Positions 13,809 through 18,237 of a stretch of 18,237 bases of DNA are shown here, piece after piece (the first letter of the stretch is position 1; each line of letters starts with the position of its first letter). A program made the position numbers and the translations under genes. The notes under the pieces were generated by a model. That model was given only the letters and a program-made list of their open reading frames with translations, was not told where the DNA came from and searched no databases. Source of the stretch: CAIZGX01 sp044354975 (lineage in GTDB: Bacteria > Bacteroidota > Bacteroidia > Flavobacteriales_D > Sanyastnellaceae); assembly GCA_044354975.1 (NCBI GenBank), contig JBIKZA010000051.1, forward strand, positions 1 through 18,237, written 5' to 3'.

Positions 13809-14353
13809 ACTATCAACCAAGATTAAAGTCAAAGTACGAGTCTGAAATTAAAGATAATCTTCAGAAGCGTTTTGAATACTCTTCAAATATGCAAGTTCCT
13901 TGCATCACGAAGATTTGCTTAAACCAAGGTATTGGTAAGGCTACTGCAGATAAGAAACTAGTAGATGCGGCTGTAGATGAGATGACACTAATTAGCGGTC
14001 AACGCGCGGTGGCTACTTTCTCTACAAAGGATATCTCTAACTTCAAATTGCGTAAAGGCGTTCCAATCGGAGCAAGAGTTACATTGCGTGGAAACACCAT
14101 GTATGAATTCTTAGACCGTTTGATCGCTGTCGCTCTTCCAAGAACTCGTGACTTCCGTGGTGTTAAGTCTTCAGGATTTGACGGACGTGGAAATTTCACC
14201 TTCGGAGTGAAAGAGCAAATCATTTTCCCAGAGATTGATTTGGAGAAAGTAAAAGCAATCAACGGAATGGACATCACGTTCGTTACGAATGCTAAAACAA
14301 ACGAAGAGGCAAAAGCTCTTCTTGAAGAATTTGGATTTCCTTTCGTAAAATAA
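13805..14353 (+). CDS. rplE: 50S ribosomal protein L5
   Basis: L5 binds 5S rRNA with L18 and forms part of the central protuberance. The 182 aa product starts MNYQPRLKSKYESEIKDNL and contains MQVPCITKICLNQGIG (29-44), KDISNFKLRKGVPIGARVTL (74-93), LIAVALPRTRDFRGVK and FGVKEQIIFPEIDLEK, then MDITFVTNAKTNEEAKALL near the end. Length is normal. The start overlaps the rplX stop by four bases. In E. coli, S8 represses the spc operon by binding mRNA at this gene's start; I cannot tell from reading alone whether such a site is kept. Confidence 0.98.
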   Translation: MNYQPRLKSKYESEIKDNLQKRFEYSSNMQVPCITKICLNQGIGKATADKKLVDAAVDEMTLISGQRAVATFSTKDISNFKLRKGVPIGARVTLRGNTMYEFLDRLIAVALPRTRDFRGVKSSGFDGRGNFTFGVKEQIIFPEIDLEKVKAINGMDITFVTNAKTNEEAKALLEEFGFPFVK

Positions 14354-14367
14354 TAAGATTAGAAAGA

Positions 14368-14637
14368 ATGGCAAAAGAATCAATGAAAGCCCGCGAGCGT
14401 AAACGCATCGCATTGGTTGAAAAATATGCTACGAAGCGAGCAGAGCTTAAAGCAGCAGGTGATTGGGATGCACTTCAAAAACTTCCGAAAAACAGTAGCG
14501 CTGTGCGTGTTCACAATCGCTGCATGTTGACCGGTAAGCCAAGAGGGTATATGCGTCAATTCGGATTATGTCGTAACCAATTCCGTGAATTGGCTCTGAA
14601 CGGATTGATCCCAGGTGTTAAAAAAGCAAGTTGGTAA
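14368..14637 (+). CDS. rpsN: 30S ribosomal protein S14 (long, zinc-independent form)
   Basis: S14 is a late-assembly protein of the 30S head. The 89 aa product is the long form without the two CxxC zinc motifs of short S14 paralogues: the C-terminal part reads HNRCMLTGKPRGYMRQFGLC with isolated cysteines, followed by RNQFRELALNGLIPGVKKASW. The N-terminal half (MAKESMKARERKRIALVEKY) is the basic helix of the family. A zinc-free form does not depend on zinc supply. It is 14 bases after rplE and 19 before rpsH. Confidence 0.98.
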   Translation: MAKESMKARERKRIALVEKYATKRAELKAAGDWDALQKLPKNSSAVRVHNRCMLTGKPRGYMRQFGLCRNQFRELALNGLIPGVKKASW

Positions 14638-14656
14638 TAATTAAGAAAAGAAGAAC

Positions 14657-15052
14657 ATGGTTACTGATCAAATAGCAGATTATTTAACTCGAATTCGAAA
14701 CGCGCAGAAGGCTCGCCATAAGGTGGTTGAGATTCCTGCTAGCAATTTGAAGAAGGAAATTACAAAAATCCTTCACGAGTCGGGATATATCTTGAATTTC
14801 AAATTCGAAGATGGTGCACCGGGTGTGATTAAAATCGCTTTAAAATACGATTTCAAATCAAAACAACCGGCAATCGCTAAAATCGATAGAATATCCTCTC
14901 CAGGACACCGTAAATATGCTGGCGCAGATGAGTTGCCACGTGTATTAAACGGACTCGGAATTGCGGTTATGTCTACTTCGAAAGGGGTAATGACAGATAA
15001 GAAAGCCCGTCAAGAGAAAGTAGGTGGAGAAGTTTTGTGTTTCGTATATTAA
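14657..15052 (+). CDS. rpsH: 30S ribosomal protein S8
   Basis: S8 is a primary binder of the 16S central domain and, in E. coli, the feedback repressor of the spc operon. The 131 aa product starts MVTDQIADYLTRIRNAQKAR with VEIPASNLKKEITKILHESG, and the C-terminal RNA-binding signature is MSTSKGVMTDKKARQEKVGG ending EVLCFVY. Length is normal. It is 19 bases after rpsN, 21 before rplF. Confidence 0.98.
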   Translation: MVTDQIADYLTRIRNAQKARHKVVEIPASNLKKEITKILHESGYILNFKFEDGAPGVIKIALKYDFKSKQPAIAKIDRISSPGHRKYAGADELPRVLNGLGIAVMSTSKGVMTDKKARQEKVGGEVLCFVY

Positions 15053-15073
15053 GAACTAGAAAAAAATTGACCC

Positions 15074-15625
15074 ATGTCAAGAATAGGTAAAAACCCAATT
15101 CCATTGCCCAAGGACGTTAACGTTACTGTGGAGAATGGCTTAGTAAAGGTGAAGGGGCCAAAAGGTGAATTGTCTCAAGATGTTGATTCTTCAATTACAA
15201 TTGAAATTGGCGAAACAGAGATTCTTTGCACTCGCTCTAGCGACCATAAGGATGTTCGTGCAAAGCACGGATTATACCGCTCACTCATCAACAACATGAT
15301 TGTTGGTGTAAGTACGGGCTGGAAGAAAGATTTAGAAATGATCGGTGTTGGTTACCGTGCAAATGTTGAAGGTCAAAAATTGAACTTGACATTAGGATAT
15401 AGCCACCCAATTGTTTTTGAACTTCCATCGGAAATTAAAGTGTCGGCGAAAGCAGAAAAAGGGGAGAATCCTCAGATTTCTCTAGAGTCATACGATAAAC
15501 AACTGATTGGTCAAGTTGCAGCTAAAATTCGTTCGCTTCGTACTCCGGAGCCATATAAAGGAAAAGGTGTTCGTTACGTTGGTGAATTTGTTCGCAAGAA
15601 AGCGGGTAAGTCAGCAGCTAAATAA
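15074..15625 (+). CDS. rplF: 50S ribosomal protein L6
   Basis: L6 lies near the factor-binding site at the base of the L7/L12 stalk. The 183 aa product starts MSRIGKNPIPLPKDVNVTVE, with the duplicated L6 fold: first half VKVKGPKGELS (25-35) and the second with MIGVGYRANVEGQKLNLTLG (90-109). The family signature near the C-terminus is PEPYKGKGVRYVGEFVRKKAGKS. Length is normal for the family. It precedes rplR by 11 bases. Confidence 0.98.
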   Translation: MSRIGKNPIPLPKDVNVTVENGLVKVKGPKGELSQDVDSSITIEIGETEILCTRSSDHKDVRAKHGLYRSLINNMIVGVSTGWKKDLEMIGVGYRANVEGQKLNLTLGYSHPIVFELPSEIKVSAKAEKGENPQISLESYDKQLIGQVAAKIRSLRTPEPYKGKGVRYVGEFVRKKAGKSAAK

Positions 15626-15636
15626 TTGATAATACA

Positions 15637-15990
15637 ATGGCATTTTCAAAAGATTCTCGTAGAGCTAAAATACGCACTCGCATACGTGCTAGAGTGAAAG
15701 GTACTGATGTGAAACCACGCTTAAGTGTGTTCCGCAGTAACAAACAAATTTATGCTCAAATCATAGATGACAACCAGGGGGTAACTCTTGCGTCTGCTTC
15801 ATCCAACATTATGAAGGAAGCGCAAAACATTGCTAAAAATGAGCAAGCGCGAATCATAGGCAAAACAATTGCTGAAAGAGCGAAAGCAGCAGGTATTGAA
15901 GAAGTGGTTTTTGACCGCGGTGGATACTTGTATCATGGACGTGTAAAATCTTTGGCTGAAGCAGCTCGCGAAGCCGGACTTAAATTTTAA
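15637..15990 (+). CDS. rplR: 50S ribosomal protein L18
   Basis: L18 binds 5S rRNA with L5 and brings it to the central protuberance. The 117 aa product has a basic N-terminus (MAFSKDSRRAKIRTRIRARV), then KPRLSVFRSNKQIYAQIIDD (26-45), IGKTIAERAKAAGIEEVVFD and the C-terminal RGGYLYHGRVKSLAEAAREA, all standard. Length matches E. coli L18 (117 aa). It is 11 bases after rplF and five before rpsE. Confidence 0.98.
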   Translation: MAFSKDSRRAKIRTRIRARVKGTDVKPRLSVFRSNKQIYAQIIDDNQGVTLASASSNIMKEAQNIAKNEQARIIGKTIAERAKAAGIEEVVFDRGGYLYHGRVKSLAEAAREAGLKF

Positions 15991-15995
15991 TACAG

Positions 15996-16508
15996 ATGCT
16001 AGAAGGAAAAGTAGTTCGCGCTAGCGAAACAGAATTAAAAGATCGTTTAGTAAGCGTAAATCGTGTTACTAAAGTTACCAAAGGTGGAAGAACATTTGGT
16101 TTCGCAGCGATTGTTGTTGTAGGTAATGAAAACGGAGTAGTAGGTCACGGTTTGGGTAAGTCCAAAGAAGTTGCTGAAGCGGTTACCAAGGCAATTGAAG
16201 ATGCTAAGAAAAGTCTTGTGCGTGTTCCAATCCACAGAGGTACAATTCCTCACGAGATTGCAGGCAAGTTTGGTGGTGCTCGTGTTTTCTTGAAGCCTGC
16301 TTCATTGGGAACTGGAGTTATCGCCGGAGGTGCAATGCGTGCAGTACTTGAATCAGCTGGAGTAAAAGACGTTTTGGCTAAGTCAAAAGGTTCTTCAAAC
16401 CCACACAACGTAGTGAAAGCTACTGTTCAAGCGCTTGCAGCTCTAAGAACACCACAAGAAGTTGCGCGTATTCGCGGAATTAATTTAGATAAAGTTTTTA
16501 ACGGATAA
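15996..16508 (+). CDS. rpsE: 30S ribosomal protein S5
   Basis: S5 acts in translational fidelity and mRNA unwinding at the entry channel. The 170 aa product has the S5-type double-stranded RNA-binding domain with RVTKVTKGGRTFGFAAIVVV (23-42) and GNENGVVGHGLGKSKEVAEA (43-62), then the C-terminal domain with FGGARVFLKPASLGTGVIAG. The loop around Val28-Lys29-Gly30 (VTKGGR), where spectinomycin-resistance changes occur in other bacteria, is not altered. It is five bases after rplR. Confidence 0.98.
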   Translation: MLEGKVVRASETELKDRLVSVNRVTKVTKGGRTFGFAAIVVVGNENGVVGHGLGKSKEVAEAVTKAIEDAKKSLVRVPIHRGTIPHEIAGKFGGARVFLKPASLGTGVIAGGAMRAVLESAGVKDVLAKSKGSSNPHNVVKATVQALAALRTPQEVARIRGINLDKVFNG

Positions 16509-16519
16509 TCCAGACCATT

Positions 16520-16699
16520 ATGGCTAAAGTTGTTATCACCCAAGTTAAAAGTGCTATTGATCGTCCAAAACGTCAAAAGGCTACAATCGAAGCTTTGGGT
16601 ATTAAGAAATTAAATGTGTCAGTAGAAAAAGAATTGACACCGAATATTGTAGGTATGATTCGCGCTGTGAGTCACCTTGTAAAAGTGGAATACAAATAA
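16520..16699 (+). CDS. rpmD: 50S ribosomal protein L30
   Basis: A small 50S protein of 59 aa, easily missed because of its length. The translation begins MAKVVITQVKSAIDRPKRQK, continues ATIEALGIKKLNVSVEKELT and ends SHLVKVEYK, with the family features of a short beta strand, the RPKRQKATIEALGIKKLN helix region and the second helix TPNIVGMIRAVSHLV. Its place between rpsE (11 bases upstream) and rplO (12 bases downstream) is the canonical position and confirms the call. Confidence 0.97.
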   Translation: MAKVVITQVKSAIDRPKRQKATIEALGIKKLNVSVEKELTPNIVGMIRAVSHLVKVEYK

Positions 16700-16711
16700 C
16701 GATTAGAAGAG

Positions 16712-17158
16712 ATGAAATTGAATAACTTAAAGCCAGCTGAAGGTTCTATTAAGGACAGAAAGCGCGTCGGTCGTGGTGAAGGTTCTGGACACGGTGGAAC
16801 TTCTACACGTGGACACAAGGGAGCAGGATCACGCTCTGGTAGCAAGCGCAAAATTGGTTTCGAAGGTGGTCAAATGCCTCTTCAAAGACGTTTGCCGAAA
16901 TTTGGATTCAAAAGCCTAAATCGCGTTGAATACAAAGGGATAAACCTTGACACCTTGCAGTTACTTGTTGACAAACACAACTTGACTGAGGTTACTTTTC
17001 AAACACTTGTAGCAAATGGAATTTGTAGCAAGAAGACACTTATAAAAGTAATGGGTCGCGGTGAATTAAAAGGAAAGTTAAATGTGACAGCACACGCATT
17101 CACAGCCACTGCTAAAGCGGCGATTGAAGCAATGGGCGGAACAGCGAACACTATATGA
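16712..17158 (+). CDS. rplO: 50S ribosomal protein L15
   Basis: L15 is a late-assembling 50S protein with a long glycine- and arginine-rich N-terminal extension that penetrates 23S rRNA. The 148 aa product has MKLNNLKPAEGS, then RVGRGEGSGHGGTSTRGHKG (18-37), FEGGQMPLQRRLPKFGF (50-66) and a C-terminal globular part with VMGRGELKGKLNVTAHAFTA. Length is normal. Its TGA stop overlaps the secY ATG (ATGA at 17155-17158). AGAAGAG before the ATG is weakly Shine-Dalgarno-like. Confidence 0.98.
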   Translation: MKLNNLKPAEGSIKDRKRVGRGEGSGHGGTSTRGHKGAGSRSGSKRKIGFEGGQMPLQRRLPKFGFKSLNRVEYKGINLDTLQLLVDKHNLTEVTFQTLVANGICSKKTLIKVMGRGELKGKLNVTAHAFTATAKAAIEAMGGTANTI

Positions 17159-18237
17159 AAAAGTTTTTTTCTTCCATAAGAAACATCTGGAATCACGAGG
17201 AACTTCGTAAGAAAATTCTTTTCACCTTAGGAATACTTTTGGTGTACAGAATTGGATCATATGTCCTTCTTCCTGGAATAGATGCAGTGAAAATGCAAGA
17301 CACTAGCGCGGCTGGATCAGGTTCAATCGCAGACTTTTTAGGGCTTTTCACAGGTGGAGCATTCAATAGAGCTTCGATTTTTGCTCTAGGTGTTATGCCT
17401 TATATCTCAGCTAGCATTGTAATTCAATTGTTGGGACTTGCTGTTCCTACAGTGCAAAAATTACAACGCGAAGGTGAAAGCGGACGCCGTAAAATAAATC
17501 AGTGGACACGTTTTCTAACCATAGGTATTGCTATGGTTCAGGCCCCGGGTTATTTGGCTCAGTATGTTCCTGCAGACGCTCACGCTAATAGCCCCATGTG
17601 GATGGTTACTTCAATCATTATTTTAACGAGCTCTACGCTCTTTGTAATGTGGTTGGGTGAGAAGATTACCGACAAAGGAATTGGAAACGGAACGTCACTG
17701 ATAATCATGACTGGTATCTTATCCGATATTCCTGGAGCCTTTGCTCAAGAGTTTAGTCAGCAAACAGCATTTTTCTTCTTAATTGAAATAGCTGTAATGG
17801 TTATTGTAATCGGAGGAACAGTAGCAATCATTCAAGCAGTTCGCAGAATTCCTGTACAAATGGCTAAAATGGCTGCCGGTGGAAGTCATCTTCCACAAGG
17901 TGAAGGTGCGAGAAGTTACATTCCCTTGCGTGTGAACGCAGCTGGAGTAATGCCAATCATCTTTGCTCAAGCAATAATGTTTGTCCCGTTGTACTTAAGC
18001 AATACTGAAATGTTTCAAAACAACAAGGTATTGGCTTCGTTAACAAACTTTCAAGGTGTTGGGTATAACATGTTGTTAATGGTAATGATTATTTTATTTA
18101 CCTTCTTCTATACAGCCATCGTAACCAATCCAAATCAGATTGCAGATGACTTGAAAAGAAATGGCAATTTCGTACCAGGAATCAAGCCTGGAAAGGACAC
18201 CGCAGAATTTATTGATAGAGTTTTGTCGAGCATAACC
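17155..18237 (+). CDS. secY: Preprotein translocase subunit SecY (3' end cut by window edge)
   Basis: SecY is the channel of the Sec translocon in the inner membrane. The window holds exactly 361 codons and no stop; about 80-90 residues are missing if the length is as usual (440-450 aa). It starts MKKFFSSIRNIWNHEELRKK, with the first membrane segment at about 21-39 ending LLPGID. SecY signature 1 is GVMPYISASIVIQLL (79-93, plug-adjacent second membrane segment) and signature 2 is WLGEKITDKGIGNGTSL (166-182). The cytoplasmic loop with RRIPVQMAKM (230-239) leads into RSYIPLRVNAAGVMPIIFA (253-271), and the region at 325-361 (NPNQIADDLKRNGNFVPGIK) is the loop before the next segments. The start overlaps the rplO stop, so no separate ribosome-binding site is available. 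Confidence 0.98.
   Translation, partial: MKKFFSSIRNIWNHEELRKKILFTLGILLVYRIGSYVLLPGIDAVKMQDTSAAGSGSIADFLGLFTGGAFNRASIFALGVMPYISASIVIQLLGLAVPTVQKLQREGESGRRKINQWTRFLTIGIAMVQAPGYLAQYVPADAHANSPMWMVTSIIILTSSTLFVMWLGEKITDKGIGNGTSLIIMTGILSDIPGAFAQEFSQQTAFFFLIEIAVMVIVIGGTVAIIQAVRRIPVQMAKMAAGGSHLPQGEGARSYIPLRVNAAGVMPIIFAQAIMFVPLYLSNTEMFQNNKVLASLTNFQGVGYNMLLMVMIILFTFFYTAIVTNPNQIADDLKRNGNFVPGIKPGKDTAEFIDRVLSSIT

Noticed and set aside
1..18237. Mobile elements, CRISPR arrays, tRNA/rRNA genes, defence or toxin-antitoxin systems
   Set aside because: Looked for on both strands; no transposase, integrase, direct-repeat array, tRNA-like fold or foreign-looking block was seen. The region is conserved core chromosome.

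Overview
The window is a core chromosomal region of a Bacteroidota bacterium, most likely class Flavobacteriia or a near relative (order Flavobacteriales; family not resolvable by eye). Three things support this: the ribosomal proteins are of Bacteroidota type (L2 with NPVDHPMGGGEGR, L3 with GSLGASSDP, L22 with a basic N-terminal extension); start codons sit in A-rich contexts that mostly lack a good Shine-Dalgarno; and the main intergenic gaps carry the Bacteroidota-type promoter motif TAnnTTTG. GC content is moderate and no part looks foreign.

Left part (1-4767), envelope and translation-factor genes. On the minus strand, read right to left, are a predicted outer-membrane beta-barrel protein of unknown function (2818-3570), the Kdo transferase waaA (1578-2816), and ettA, the ABC-F translational throttle, which runs off the left edge (1-1546). 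Divergent from them on the plus strand is a PLP-dependent sugar aminotransferase of the DegT/DnrJ/EryC1/StrS family (3637-4767), closest in motifs to WbpE. The waaA and aminotransferase genes point to lipopolysaccharide or surface-glycan synthesis; the barrel protein sits between them and its stop codon lies one base before the waaA start.

Right part (5012-18237) is one uninterrupted plus-strand ribosomal protein array: rpsL-rpsG-fusA, then rpsJ-rplC-rplD-rplW-rplB-rpsS-rplV-rpsC-rplP-rpmC-rpsQ, then rplN-rplX-rplE-rpsN-rpsH-rplF-rplR-rpsE-rpmD-rplO-secY, cut by the right edge inside secY. These are the str, S10 and spc operons of other bacteria joined head to tail. No gap exceeds 29 bases, no tuf gene lies between fusA and rpsJ, and there is no room for an E. 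coli-type S10 leader. The only convincing promoter is ahead of rpsL (-33 CTTG, 19-base spacer, TACATTTG), followed by a leader of about 60 bases with a small hairpin. The whole array is therefore probably transcribed from there, at least in part, with two ATGA stop-start overlaps (rplX/rplE and rplO/secY).

I found no mobile element, CRISPR array, tRNA, rRNA, toxin-antitoxin, defence or phage gene, and no evidence for an undescribed system. The points worth a second look are the unknown barrel protein in its lipopolysaccharide-gene context, the rpsL leader, and the fused architecture of the ribosomal array.
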